Shown: in pieces, positions 43,095-51,522 of the stretch
Numbering within the stretch: the stretch's first letter is position 1
Layout of the letters: each line of letters opens with the position of its first letter
Assembly (NCBI GenBank): GCA_041567895.1
Contig: JBFGAX010000007.1
Span: 1-64,000, forward strand
From: JABDOU01 sp041567895
GTDB lineage: Bacteria > Actinomycetota > Acidimicrobiia > Spongiisociales > SHLN01
Length of the DNA stretch: 64,000 nucleotides
Direction: 5' to 3'
Notes under the pieces: generated by a model
The model's database searches: none
What the model was told of the DNA's origin: nothing
The model's input: the letters and a program-made list of their open reading frames with translations, nothing else
Program-made: the position numbers and the translations under genes

Positions 43095-43335
43095 GGGTCA
43101 TATTCACGTTCACCCGGCTCGCCCCCGCCGCAACCGCAGCTTCCAGGCCGGTACGCAGAGCATCCAGAATGTCGCTCGCCGGCCCCGCTGCGGTGTTTCC
43201 GAACGGCCCGATCTCAACCGACAAACCCTTTGCCTCAAAAGCCTCGACGGCGGCTTGAACATGGGGACCGGGCTCGCCTTCATTGAACGGTTCAACCAGG
43301 AACTCGACCCGCAGCCGTCCTTCGGTCCCGTTCAC
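43087..43335 (-). CDS. YkoF/MTH1187-like small protein (DUF77 type)
   Basis: 82 aa ferredoxin-like fold with a VEFLVEPFNEG beta strand, HVQAAVEAFEAKGLSVEIGP and ALRTGLEAAVAAGASRVNVNM, resembling the MTH1187/YkoF thiamine-binding superfamily. In other bacteria such proteins bind thiamine or hydroxymethylpyrimidine, but some sit in operons without thiamine genes and the ligand is unproven. The GTG start overlaps the hydrolase stop by 4 bp and its stop overlaps the regulator by 8 bp. It may be a ligand-binding partner for the pathway or regulator. Confidence 0.65.
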   Translation of the reverse strand: MNGTEGRLRVEFLVEPFNEGEPGPHVQAAVEAFEAKGLSVEIGPFGNTAAGPASDILDALRTGLEAAVAAGASRVNVNMTHG

Positions 43336-44174
43336 GGCGCGGCAGTCGTTATATACGTTTCGGGGCGGCGATCGCGATAGAACTGCCAGTAGTCTCTGAC
43401 CTCTTCCAGAAGTCCTAGATCGAGGTCCCGCACCACAACCTCGTCTTCGGTGTCCGAAGCCGTCTCGCCAACGATCTCACCCCGGGGACTCACGAAGTAC
43501 GAGGAGCCGTAGTAGTCGGTATCCTCGAGGTCTTCGCTGCCGACCCGGTTGATGGCGCCGACGAAATACTCGTTTGCCACTGCGGCCGCCGGCTGTTCCA
43601 GCTGCCAGAGATGCTTCGAGTGGCCCCGGGTTGTCGCCGATGGATTGAAGACGATCTTGGCTCCGGCCAGACCCAGCTCCCGCCATCCTTCCGGAAAATG
43701 CCGGTCGTAGCAGATGTAGACACCGATGCGCCCGACGGCCGTATCGAACACCCGATAACCGGTATTGCCCGGCCGAAAGTAGAACTTCTCCCAGAATCCC
43801 TTCACCTGGGGTATGTGGGTTTTGCGGTATTTGCCGAGAAACGATCCATCGTTGTCGATCACTGCCGCCGTGTTGTAATAGACGCCCTCCTGCTCCCACT
43901 CATACATGGGAACAATCAACACCATGCTGGTCTCTTTGGCCAGCGCCGTCATTTTCTGCATCGTGGGACCATCGGGAATCGGCTCGGCAAAGCGGTAGTA
44001 ATCGGAATCCTGCACGTTGCAGAAATAGGGGGTAGAAAAGATCTCCTGGAAGCAAAGAACCTCGGCGCCCTCGGCGGCCGCTCGCCGGGCATAGTCCATC
44101 TGCTTTGCGATCATCGACTCCTGGTCACCCGTCCATTCGGCCTGAACGAGCGCGGCTCTGACTACTCGGGACAT
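43332..44174 (-). CDS. Nitrilase-superfamily amidohydrolase, beta-ureidopropionase-like
   Basis: 280 aa. The catalytic triad is visible as Glu44 (CFQEIF), Lys118 (KYRKTHIP) and Cys155 (YICYDRH). The blocks FAEPIPDGPT, GFWEKFYFRPGN, NPSATTRGHSKHLWQLEQ, YGSSYFVSPRGE and DYWQFYRDRRPE align with N-carbamoyl-beta-alanine amidohydrolases, which release ammonia and CO2 from carbamoylated amino acids at the end of pyrimidine breakdown. ATG 44174 is chosen for GGAGAG 6 nt upstream; a 22-codon extension would read through the operator. It is the first gene of a five-gene operon. Confidence 0.88.
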   Translation of the reverse strand: MSRVVRAALVQAEWTGDQESMIAKQMDYARRAAAEGAEVLCFQEIFSTPYFCNVQDSDYYRFAEPIPDGPTMQKMTALAKETSMVLIVPMYEWEQEGVYYNTAAVIDNDGSFLGKYRKTHIPQVKGFWEKFYFRPGNTGYRVFDTAVGRIGVYICYDRHFPEGWRELGLAGAKIVFNPSATTRGHSKHLWQLEQPAAAVANEYFVGAINRVGSEDLEDTDYYGSSYFVSPRGEIVGETASDTEDEVVVRDLDLGLLEEVRDYWQFYRDRRPETYITTAAP

Positions 44175-44194
44175 CCGGTCTCTCCCATGCGGTG

Positions 44195-44211
44195 TTTTAC
44201 GAAATGTAAAA
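44195..44211. promoter_or_regulatory. Palindromic operator A (TTTTAC-GAAAT-GTAAAA)
   Basis: A perfect 6-bp inverted repeat in the leader of the hydrolase operon, just after a possible minus-strand -10 TAGTTT and before the ribosome site. The central 15 bases differ at one position from operator B at 55494-55508, ahead of the ygfK-type operon. No third copy was seen in the window. Confidence 0.8.
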
Positions 44212-44321
44212 CTACACCACCCGACCCATTTCTGAGCCAATATCTCGTCGATGCCATTCGGCTCTAGGCATCACGAAGGTCTGCGAGTAAGTTCGCAACC
44301 ATTCAAGCGAAGGGAGGCACC

Positions 44322-45320
44322 TTGGCTATCGGGGACGGCCTCGAGCCTCGCCTCGACGAAAGAGCGGCACACGACGTTGCCGGAAACAACGTGCTCGTAG
44401 TAACCGACCTTCGCAAATCATTCGACGAGATCCACGCGGTCAAATCGGTCTCCTTTCATATCGCCCCGGGGGAAACGTACGGGCTCCTGGGTCCGAATGG
44501 AGCAGGAAAGACGACCTCGATCTCGATGATCGCCGGACTCCTCGAAAAGGATGGCGGCACGGTTATCGTCGATGGTCGGCCTCTCGACACATCTTCGGTC
44601 GATGAGAAACGTGCCATCGGCCTGGTACCCCAGGAACTGGCCATCTACCCGGACCTGACGGGTCGAGAGAATCTGAGTTTTTTCACGAAGCTGTACGACC
44701 TGGCCGGCGAAGACGCGAAAGGACGGATAGCCGAGGTCCTGGAAGTCATCGGGCTGGACGATCGGGCAGACGACCTCGCCAAGGAGTATTCCGGCGGAAT
44801 GCAGCGCCGTCTCAACATCGGGATCGGTCTCCTGCACCGGCCACGTCTCCTGATCCTCGACGAGCCCACCGTCGGCGTCGACCCTCAGTCACGAAACGCC
44901 ATCCTGGAGAGCGTCGGACGTCTGTCGTCCCAGGGCATGGCAGTCCTGTACACCACTCACTACATGGAAGAAGCCGAACGGCTCTGCGACCGGGTCGCCA
45001 TCATCGACGAGGGTGAAATCAAGGCCGAGGGCACTCGACGTCAGCTCGTTGAAATGGTCGGCGAAAAGGATCGAGTTCGTATCAGCGCCATCTCGTCGCT
45101 CGAGGAAGCGGCCGACGCCGCCCGCACCGTGAACGGCGTGGTTCAGGCTTCGGTAGAAGATCACGCCATTGCACTGATTGCAGAAGACGCCTCGGCGATC
45201 CTTCCCCAATTATTGGACCGTATCACCAGGGCGGGCACGACGATTTCGGGTGTAGAGGTCCACGAACCCAATCTGGAGGCGGTCTTCCTGCACGTAACCG
45301 GCAAAGCATTGAGGGATTGA
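44322..45320 (+). CDS. ABC-2 type exporter ATP-binding protein (DrrA/NatA-like)
   Basis: 332 aa ATPase. Walker A GPNGAGKTT (57-65), Q-loop LVPQELAIY, signature YSGGMQRRLNIG, Walker B LLILDEPTVGVDPQ and switch TTHYMEEAE match the DrrA/NatA drug or ion exporter group, including the usual C-terminal 90-residue extension. It energises the two permeases encoded downstream. TTG 44322 follows GGGAGG by 5 nt. The 110-bp region upstream, shared with the hydrolase operon, contains its promoter. Confidence 0.93.
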   Translation: MAIGDGLEPRLDERAAHDVAGNNVLVVTDLRKSFDEIHAVKSVSFHIAPGETYGLLGPNGAGKTTSISMIAGLLEKDGGTVIVDGRPLDTSSVDEKRAIGLVPQELAIYPDLTGRENLSFFTKLYDLAGEDAKGRIAEVLEVIGLDDRADDLAKEYSGGMQRRLNIGIGLLHRPRLLILDEPTVGVDPQSRNAILESVGRLSSQGMAVLYTTHYMEEAERLCDRVAIIDEGEIKAEGTRRQLVEMVGEKDRVRISAISSLEEAADAARTVNGVVQASVEDHAIALIAEDASAILPQLLDRITRAGTTISGVEVHEPNLEAVFLHVTGKALRD

Positions 45321-45321
45321 G

Positions 45322-46506
45322 ATGGCCGGGCGCCCCACCAGCGCCACGCTGGCAATAGCGACCAAAGATCTGAAGGAACGGATTCGCGACCGATCGGCCT
45401 TCATCCTCGGTATTGTGGCGCCGTTGGCGCTGGCGCTGATCTTCAACGCCATTCTCGGTGATCTCGACACCGGAAGCTTCGACCTCAGGTATGGAGTGGT
45501 CGACGAGGACGGCGGTCAGGTTGCATCCCAGCTGGTCGCCATCCTGGATTCGCTCGAGGAAGAGGGAATCGCCTCGATCCAATCGCTCACCTTGAGTGAA
45601 GGCGAAACCCTGGTCGAGGCCGGTGATCTTTCCGCGACCTTCGTCATACCCGCCGGGTTCTCGACCGCAGTAGAGGCGGGGCAGGCCGCAGCCCTGCGCG
45701 TGATCGGAAACGTCGATGCCCCCACGGGTACCGCCATTGCCCGATCGATTGCCGAAGGCTTTGCGAGCGGTATCCATTCGGTACAGCTATCGGTGGCCAC
45801 CGCCCTCGCGACCGGTGTAATCGATGTTGCCCGGATCGAAGAGGTGATTCAACAGGCTGCTACTGCGACCGAACCCGTCGCCGTCGGCGAGATCGAAGCC
45901 GCAACCCGCGAACTCGACCTGCCGACCTTCTTCATTGTCGGCATGGCGGTCTTCTTCGTCTTTTTCACCGTCCAATTTGGTGTCACGAGCCTGCTGGAAG
46001 AACAGAAGAACGGCACGTTGACGAGACTGCTGGCCGCACCAATCAACCGGAACTCGATTCTGGCGGGCAAAGCCCTCGTGAGTGTGGTGCTTGGGCTCGT
46101 CAGCATGGCCGTGCTGGCCGTCGCCTCGACCGTCATCATGGGCGCAGACTGGGGTAATCCGCTTGGCGTCGCCATTCTCACCGTAGCGGTCGTGTTTTCG
46201 GCGATCGGCATCATGGCCGTCGTGGCCGCTTTCTCCAAAACCGCAGAACAAGCCGGCAACCTCCAGTCGATCATTGCCGTGGGACTCGGGATGCTCGGCG
46301 GCATCTTCTTTCCCGCTGCCCTTGGAGAGGGAATCATCGGCGCCCTGTCCTACATCAGCCCTCATCGCTGGTACACGAGCGGCCTCTCTGAGCTGGCGGG
46401 AGGCAGCCTCGCCGACATCACACCTTCGGTACTGGCGTTGCTCGCATTCGGGTTCGTGACCACCACCATCGCCCTGCCCCGGCTCCGTAGGTCGCTGACA
46501 ACATGA
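45322..46506 (+). CDS. ABC-2 type transporter permease
   Basis: 394 aa. One N-terminal membrane helix (FILGIVAPLALALIFNAIL) is followed by an exported region of about 160 residues and five C-terminal helices including LEEQKNGTLTRLLAAPI, the signature loop of ABC-2 permeases. It pairs with the next gene product as a heterodimer. ATG 45322 lies two bases after the ATPase stop, and the 3' end overlaps the second permease by 4 bp. The exported substrate is unknown. Confidence 0.92.
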   Translation: MAGRPTSATLAIATKDLKERIRDRSAFILGIVAPLALALIFNAILGDLDTGSFDLRYGVVDEDGGQVASQLVAILDSLEEEGIASIQSLTLSEGETLVEAGDLSATFVIPAGFSTAVEAGQAAALRVIGNVDAPTGTAIARSIAEGFASGIHSVQLSVATALATGVIDVARIEEVIQQAATATEPVAVGEIEAATRELDLPTFFIVGMAVFFVFFTVQFGVTSLLEEQKNGTLTRLLAAPINRNSILAGKALVSVVLGLVSMAVLAVASTVIMGADWGNPLGVAILTVAVVFSAIGIMAVVAAFSKTAEQAGNLQSIIAVGLGMLGGIFFPAALGEGIIGALSYISPHRWYTSGLSELAGGSLADITPSVLALLAFGFVTTTIALPRLRRSLTT

Positions 46507-47666
46507 AATCACTGGCCATCGCCGAGACCAACATCCGCCGGCTGGCGCGCGACAGATCCAACATCTTCTTCGTGCTCATTCTGCCGCTCGGCATCATCAT
46601 CATCATCGGATCGCTGTTTGGCGGATCATTCAACCCGGTCATCGGCATATACAACGGGGCCGAGACGCCGCTTGCCGCCGCGCTGGCAACTGCTCTGGAG
46701 AATGAGGACGGTTTTGATATCCGTATCTACGACTCCGAGGAAGATCTGGTCGGCGCAGTAGAGCGAGGCAACGCCGACGCAGGCGTGGTGATTCCGTCCG
46801 ACTACGACTCGGCTATTCGATCAGGCCAAACCGCCGCGGTGGGATTCGCCGCCCGGCCGGACGGTTCCGGCTTCGAGCTGCGGGCGGCCATTTCGGCCAT
46901 CGTCGGCAGACAAGCCGAGCTCACCCGCGCTGCTCGATTCGCCGCTCAAACCGCCGGGATCAGCCTTGACGAAGGCCTGGCGTTGGCGGCCGACGTGAGC
47001 CCCGGAATTCCCCAGGTGATCGTCGAAACCGAGGTTCTGGGAGAAGCAATCTTCGGCGAGTCGCCCGGACAGTTCGACAACGGGGCAGCCACACAGCTCG
47101 TGTTGTTCATGTTCCTGACCGGCCTCGTCGGCGCAACGGCACTGATCCAGACGCGCAACTATGGCGTCTCGCGCCGCATGCTCTCGACGCCGACATCGGC
47201 CCGCAGCATCGTCCTGGGAGAGGCACTGGGGCGTTTCGGCGTCGTGATTGTGCAGGGTCTGTACATCATCGGCGTGACATGGCTGGTATTCCGGGTCAAT
47301 TGGGGCGACCCATTGGGCGCAGCAGCCATCGTCATCCTGTTCGCGGCGGCCGCAGCCGGGGCCGCCATGCTGGTCGGTGCTCTCTTCGACAACGACCAGC
47401 AGGTCGGCGGAATCGGCGTGGTGGCCGGCATCGGATTGGCCGCATTGGGCGGCTCCATGATTCCGCTCGAGTTTTACAGTGACACCATGCAGGCCGTCGC
47501 CCACTTCACTCCGCATGCCTGGGCACTCGAAGGCTTTGCCGAGCTCGTCCGGCGAGATGGGACGATCGTCGACATCATGCCCCAATTGGGTGCATTGGCC
47601 CTGTTCGCGGTTGTCCTGCTCGGTCTCGCCGCATGGCGTTTGCGGGTGGCCATCACCCGCCCTTGA
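46503..47666 (+). CDS. ABC-2 type transporter permease
   Basis: 387 aa, same architecture as its neighbour: helix ILPLGIIIIIGSLFGG, an extracytoplasmic domain (about 45-205), then five or more helices; the signature loop reads QTRNYGVSRRMLSTPTSARS. It starts within the stop of the first permease (ATGA). Together the three genes encode a complete exporter, possibly for a lipid, polyketide or peptide. No biosynthetic genes are adjacent to suggest the cargo. Confidence 0.91.
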   Translation: MKSLAIAETNIRRLARDRSNIFFVLILPLGIIIIIGSLFGGSFNPVIGIYNGAETPLAAALATALENEDGFDIRIYDSEEDLVGAVERGNADAGVVIPSDYDSAIRSGQTAAVGFAARPDGSGFELRAAISAIVGRQAELTRAARFAAQTAGISLDEGLALAADVSPGIPQVIVETEVLGEAIFGESPGQFDNGAATQLVLFMFLTGLVGATALIQTRNYGVSRRMLSTPTSARSIVLGEALGRFGVVIVQGLYIIGVTWLVFRVNWGDPLGAAAIVILFAAAAAGAAMLVGALFDNDQQVGGIGVVAGIGLAALGGSMIPLEFYSDTMQAVAHFTPHAWALEGFAELVRRDGTIVDIMPQLGALALFAVVLLGLAAWRLRVAITRP

Positions 47667-47670
47667 CTTC

Positions 47671-47676
47671 TACGCT
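47671..47676 (+). promoter_or_regulatory. -10 box (TACGCT) for leaderless DUF1697 gene
   Basis: TACGCT ends 6 nt before ATG 47683 in the 16-bp gap after the permease stop. Confidence 0.5.
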
Positions 47677-47682
47677 TCTTCC

Positions 47683-48219
47683 ATGACCCGGCCCCATGTA
47701 GCCCTGCTCCGCGGAATAAATGTGGGGGGAAACAATCCGGTTCCCATGGCGGAGCTGCGGGTCACGTTCGAGGACATGGGATTCACTGATGTGACCACCT
47801 ACATCCAGAGCGGCAATGTGCTATTCCGGGGCGAAAGGATCGACGAGAACGCAATCCAGGCGCGCCTATCGGAGCAGTTCTCTTATCACGGTCGCGTGGT
47901 GGTGCTAACGGGCACCGCTTATCGCAAGAACCTGGCCGCCGCTCCTGCGTCCTGGGGCCACGACGACACCAGAAAGCACAACGCCCTGTTCACGCTGGCC
48001 GGCATGAGTCCCGAAGACGTCCTCTCCCAACTCCCGCCCCTGTCCGAATTCGAAGAAGTCGCCACCGGTACGGCCGCACTCTTCTGGTCGGCCCCCAAAG
48101 ACAAGATCACGAGAACGATGTTCGCTCGCAAGTTGGTCGGCGACCCGATGTACAAGGAATTGACAATTCGCAACCACAACACCACGTTCAGGCTCGCCGA
48201 GCTCCTCGACGCCATGTAG
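47683..48219 (+). CDS. DUF1697 family protein
   Basis: 178 aa. The family N-terminus VALLRGINVGGNNPVPMAELR and the TTYIQSGNVLF block are clear; the C-terminus ends with RNHNTTFRLAELL. DUF1697 proteins have a ferredoxin-like fold and no established function, though they are widespread in soil bacteria. ATG 47683 is preferred over in-frame codons inside the permease gene. The gene ends flush against the convergent ornithine cyclodeaminase-like gene. Confidence 0.9.
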   Translation: MTRPHVALLRGINVGGNNPVPMAELRVTFEDMGFTDVTTYIQSGNVLFRGERIDENAIQARLSEQFSYHGRVVVLTGTAYRKNLAAAPASWGHDDTRKHNALFTLAGMSPEDVLSQLPPLSEFEEVATGTAALFWSAPKDKITRTMFARKLVGDPMYKELTIRNHNTTFRLAELLDAM

Positions 48220-49143
48220 CTAGAGCCGGCTCATCACGAACTGGGCTGTCATCAGATCGAGGTGCCCCCCGCCTCCGTTCTTGAACAGCGTGACCTCGTC
48301 TTCCGACGTGCGACCTGCAACCGACCCCTGGCACAGCTGATACAGATCTCCCAGTACATCGGCCGCAGTGATCGTCCCGTTAGCTATCGGATCGATCAAT
48401 TCGCCGATCTCGCCAATGGTGGTGTCGCGCGAGTCGACGAACACCCGGGTCCGGGCCATGGCGACATCATCGGCTTCCCGCATGCCAGGGGTGTAGGCGC
48501 CGACCAGATCGACATGCGTGCCCGGCTGCAACCAATCCCCTTTCAGCAAAGGATCCACGGTCATCGTGGCCGACGAGATCAGATCCGCCCTGCCAACCGC
48601 CGCCTCCAGATCCGGTACTGCGGTGACGGATACCCCGTCCAGCGCCGACGACAGTGCCCCTGCGAGCTCGTCCGCCCGGCCGGGACTGCGATTCCAGATC
48701 TCGACTTCGGTGATCGAAGGCCGAACTGCGAGATGGGCCTTGATCAGATGCGGGGCCATGGCGCCGGCGCCCACCATGAGCATGCGCCCGATGTCGGACC
48801 GGGCGAGATAATCAGCTCCCAGCGCACTGTCGCACGATGTCTTGAACCACGTGAGCCACGTACCGTCGATCACTGCGATGGGTTTCCCGTTTGAACCATC
48901 GAACAACACATATACGCCGTGAACGCTCGGTAGGTCGGTGTTGGCGGGAAAGATCGTTGCCAACTTCACGCCGAGCGCCTGACCTGACTGCCAGGCCGCT
49001 CGGATGAGGATTCCCTCGGTTTCATCGGTGAGATACAGATCATCCAGCGATGCGGGCGGAAGCTGATGTTGCGCCCGCAGGCTCTCTATCAGCGGCCGGT
49101 ATTCGAAAATCCGGGCGGCCTGGTCAGCATCAATTACGTCCAC
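48220..49143 (-). CDS. Ornithine cyclodeaminase / mu-crystallin family protein
   Basis: 307 aa. Recognisable blocks are GVKLATIFPAN, GVYVLFDGSNGKPIAVIDGTWLTWFKT, the Rossmann loop MLMVGAGAMAPHLIKAH and STATM-like ISSATMTVDP, as in ornithine cyclodeaminases and related imine/ketimine reductases. The NAD(P)-dependent substrate cannot be told from the sequence. The start is uncertain: GTG 49143 fits the family length; TTG 49155 is in frame; the ATG at 49233 lies inside phoR. It follows phoR on the same strand and may be transcribed with the pst-pho operon. Confidence 0.84.
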   Translation of the reverse strand: MDVIDADQAARIFEYRPLIESLRAQHQLPPASLDDLYLTDETEGILIRAAWQSGQALGVKLATIFPANTDLPSVHGVYVLFDGSNGKPIAVIDGTWLTWFKTSCDSALGADYLARSDIGRMLMVGAGAMAPHLIKAHLAVRPSITEVEIWNRSPGRADELAGALSSALDGVSVTAVPDLEAAVGRADLISSATMTVDPLLKGDWLQPGTHVDLVGAYTPGMREADDVAMARTRVFVDSRDTTIGEIGELIDPIANGTITAADVLGDLYQLCQGSVAGRTSEDEVTLFKNGGGGHLDLMTAQFVMSRL

Positions 49144-49168
49144 GCCGACATACAAGCATGGTCCGACT

Positions 49169-50164
49169 TCAGTCGTCGCGGATCGGCAACGCAATCGTGA
49201 ACGTGGATCCGCGGCCAAGCTCGCTCTCGACACTTACGGCTCCGCCATGCATCTCGACCACGTTGCGCACAATGGCCAATCCGAGGCCGGTTCCACCGGA
49301 TTCGCGATTGCGGGCATCGTCCACTCGATAGAAGCGCTCGAAGATTCTCGGGAGGTCACGGCTCGGGATTCCTTTCCCGGTGTCGCTGACCGCAATGGTG
49401 GCCGAATCCGCGGACCTCTTCGTGGCAACAGTGATCGTGCCGCCTTTCGGCGTGTACTGCAGGGCATTCTCGAGAAGGTTGCGGACGGCGAGCCGGAGAT
49501 CTTTGCGGCTGGCCCGGGCAACGACAGACATGAGATCCGTCTTCAGATCGATCCCGGCAACCTCGGCCTGATCGGAGATCCGGTCGACCTCCTTGGACGC
49601 CAGTCTCGCGAGATCGACGTCTCGCATGTTCACCGGCTGTTCCGACTCGACCCGCGACAGGTCGAGTAGATCGGCGACAATTTGAGCAAGTCGGCCCGCG
49701 GTCGAGTGGAGCTGCTGCGCGAAGCGCTTGGCAGCAACCGGGTCTTCCTCGATGGCGACCATGAGCGTCTCGGCGACAGCCTGGATCGAGGCAACAGGCG
49801 TTTTCAGCTCATGCGAAGCATCTGCCACGAAGTCCCGACGCATCGTCTCTACTTCGCGAAGTCGTGTGATATCTCGCAGGATCAAGAGCGCCCGGCCCGT
49901 ATCTTCGGATAGGGGCCGGGCCGTTACCTGTATCCATCGAGGTGGGGTCCCGCGTTGAATTACATCGTCGGCCGTACGACCGTCGAGTGCTTCACCTACC
50001 AGAGCAACCAGGGTTGTAGGAACCAGCCGAACCAACTGTCGAGGTAGGGGTGCGCCGATGAGTTCGGCCGCCGCGGTATTCGTGAAAACGACTTCATCCG
50101 CCTCGACGACCACCACACCGTCGGGAAGCGCGTTCAGCAAGACGCTCTCGGCCGGCTCAGTCAT
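49169..50164 (-). CDS. phoR: Phosphate-regulon sensor histidine kinase (PhoR-like), lacking membrane helices
   Basis: 331 aa. Residues about 5-100 form a PAS domain, then HisKA with phospho-acceptor His118 in DASHELKTP and HATPase blocks NLLENALQYTP, DTGKGIP, FERFYRVD and GGTGLGLAI. It should phosphorylate the adjacent regulator. Unlike E. coli PhoR or mycobacterial SenX3, no transmembrane segment is visible, so it is probably cytosolic and recruited through PhoU or Pst. It overlaps the regulator gene by 8 bp. Confidence 0.9.
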   Translation of the reverse strand: MTEPAESVLLNALPDGVVVVEADEVVFTNTAAAELIGAPLPRQLVRLVPTTLVALVGEALDGRTADDVIQRGTPPRWIQVTARPLSEDTGRALLILRDITRLREVETMRRDFVADASHELKTPVASIQAVAETLMVAIEEDPVAAKRFAQQLHSTAGRLAQIVADLLDLSRVESEQPVNMRDVDLARLASKEVDRISDQAEVAGIDLKTDLMSVVARASRKDLRLAVRNLLENALQYTPKGGTITVATKRSADSATIAVSDTGKGIPSRDLPRIFERFYRVDDARNRESGGTGLGLAIVRNVVEMHGGAVSVESELGRGSTFTIALPIRDD

Positions 50165-50852
50165 CCACGAATTTGTAGCCGAGGCCGCGCACCGTCACGA
50201 GGTATTGCGGGTTTTTGGGATCCGGTTCGATCTTCTTGCGAATCCGTTTGATATGAACATCGAGCGTCTTCGTATCCCCGTAGTAGTCGAAACCCCATAC
50301 CTCGGTGATCAGCCGATCGCGAGTCATCAACAGGCCGCGGTTGCGTAAGAACGCGGCCAATAGCTCGAATTCGCGAGGCCGCATCTGCACCGGTTCTCCC
50401 CCAACCTCGACTTCGTGTCGTGCGACATCCATCGAGACCGGCCCGCCAGTCAGCATCTCGGACTCGGCGTCGAAGCGATCGCTCATGCCGCGCCGACGCA
50501 GGTTGGCTCTGACGCGTGCAAGCAGCTCCCGCATTGAGAACGGCTTGGTGACATAGTCGTCTGCCCCAAGCTCGAGACCGGCCACTTTATCGGCCTCGGA
50601 ATCGCGGGCAGTGATCATGATGATCGGCACATCTGAGGTCGCTCGAAACATCCGACACAGATCGAGCCCGGAGATCTCGGGCAGCATGACGTCGAGCAAA
50701 ATGAGCGAAGGATCCCCCTCCTTGAACATACGGAGCCCTGTGTTCCCGGTTTGCGCTATGTCAACGACGTAGCCCTCCGATTCGAGGTTGTACTTGATGG
50801 AATCCGCCAGCGGCTCCTCGTCTTCGATGACGAGGATGCGCACCTCAGACAT
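50157..50852 (-). CDS. phoB: Phosphate-regulon response regulator (PhoB/RegX3-like)
   Basis: 231 aa OmpR-type regulator. The receiver has the acidic pair EDE (10-12), phospho-acceptor Asp54 in LILLDVMLPE, Thr in MITARD and Lys in VTKPFS. The winged helix ends VRGLGYKF. It is expected to bind the direct repeats upstream of pstS. ATG 50852 overlaps the phoU stop by 8 bp; a longer in-frame start lies inside phoU and is rejected. Confidence 0.93.
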   Translation of the reverse strand: MSEVRILVIEDEEPLADSIKYNLESEGYVVDIAQTGNTGLRMFKEGDPSLILLDVMLPEISGLDLCRMFRATSDVPIIMITARDSEADKVAGLELGADDYVTKPFSMRELLARVRANLRRRGMSDRFDAESEMLTGGPVSMDVARHEVEVGGEPVQMRPREFELLAAFLRNRGLLMTRDRLITEVWGFDYYGDTKTLDVHIKRIRKKIEPDPKNPQYLVTVRGLGYKFVDD

Positions 50853-51522
50853 GATGCGAGGCGTCCGTGAACTCTCGGAACTCGCCGGTGAGCAGGAATG
50901 CCAGCTGCTCTGCCACATCGACGGCGTTGTCACCCGCACGCTCCAGCGTTCGGGAGACAACCATCATGCGGACCCCCCACTCGAGTAGTTCGGGATCGGA
51001 CGCGAGCGCAGCTACCTTCCGAACCATCTTGCGATTGAGTCGGTTGACCGGGCGGTCCATCTCAGGCAGAGCCAGCGCTCGATCCAAATCCCTGGCCTGA
51101 AACGCCTCCATGGCCGCGCGGATCATCAAGAGGACGACGTCACCCATCTCCCGCAGGTCAGTCGCGATCGTCGGATCGTGCGGCAGTTCCTTCGCCTTCT
51201 TTGTGATTTTCGCAATCGTGACAGCCAGATCGGCGATGCGCTCGAGGTGCGAATTGACGTGCAAGATCACCGACATCAACCGGAGATCAATCGCGACCGG
51301 CGTTTGAAGGGCCATCGTTTCGAGCCATCGCTGGTGAACCGCCAGGTAGATGTCGTCGACGACATCGTCGGCGGCGATGATGTCTTTGGCACGCGAAATA
51401 TCAGATGCGATCAGGGCGTCGACGGCATCGCTCAGCATCCGGCAGGCATGCTCTCCCATGACTACGAGATCGTGTTCGAGGTGGGCCAGCTCGTCGTGGA
51501 AGTGCGGCCGCAATTCGGTCAT
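50845..51522 (-). CDS. phoU: Phosphate-specific transport regulatory protein PhoU
   Basis: 225 aa all-helical protein made of two PhoU repeats. The metal-binding type motifs EHACRMLSDAVDALIASD, HLERIADLAVTIAK and TLERAGDNAVDVAEQ are evident. PhoU links the Pst transporter state to PhoR and restrains the regulon in high phosphate. It overlaps pstB by 4 bp and the regulator gene by 8 bp within the seven-gene locus. Confidence 0.95.
   Translation of the reverse strand: MTELRPHFHDELAHLEHDLVVMGEHACRMLSDAVDALIASDISRAKDIIAADDVVDDIYLAVHQRWLETMALQTPVAIDLRLMSVILHVNSHLERIADLAVTIAKITKKAKELPHDPTIATDLREMGDVVLLMIRAAMEAFQARDLDRALALPEMDRPVNRLNRKMVRKVAALASDPELLEWGVRMMVVSRTLERAGDNAVDVAEQLAFLLTGEFREFTDASHHV

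Noticed and set aside
44175..44240. Longer start for the beta-ureidopropionase-like protein
   Set aside because: It would translate the palindromic operator and lacks a ribosome site, whereas ATG 44174 has GGAGAG.
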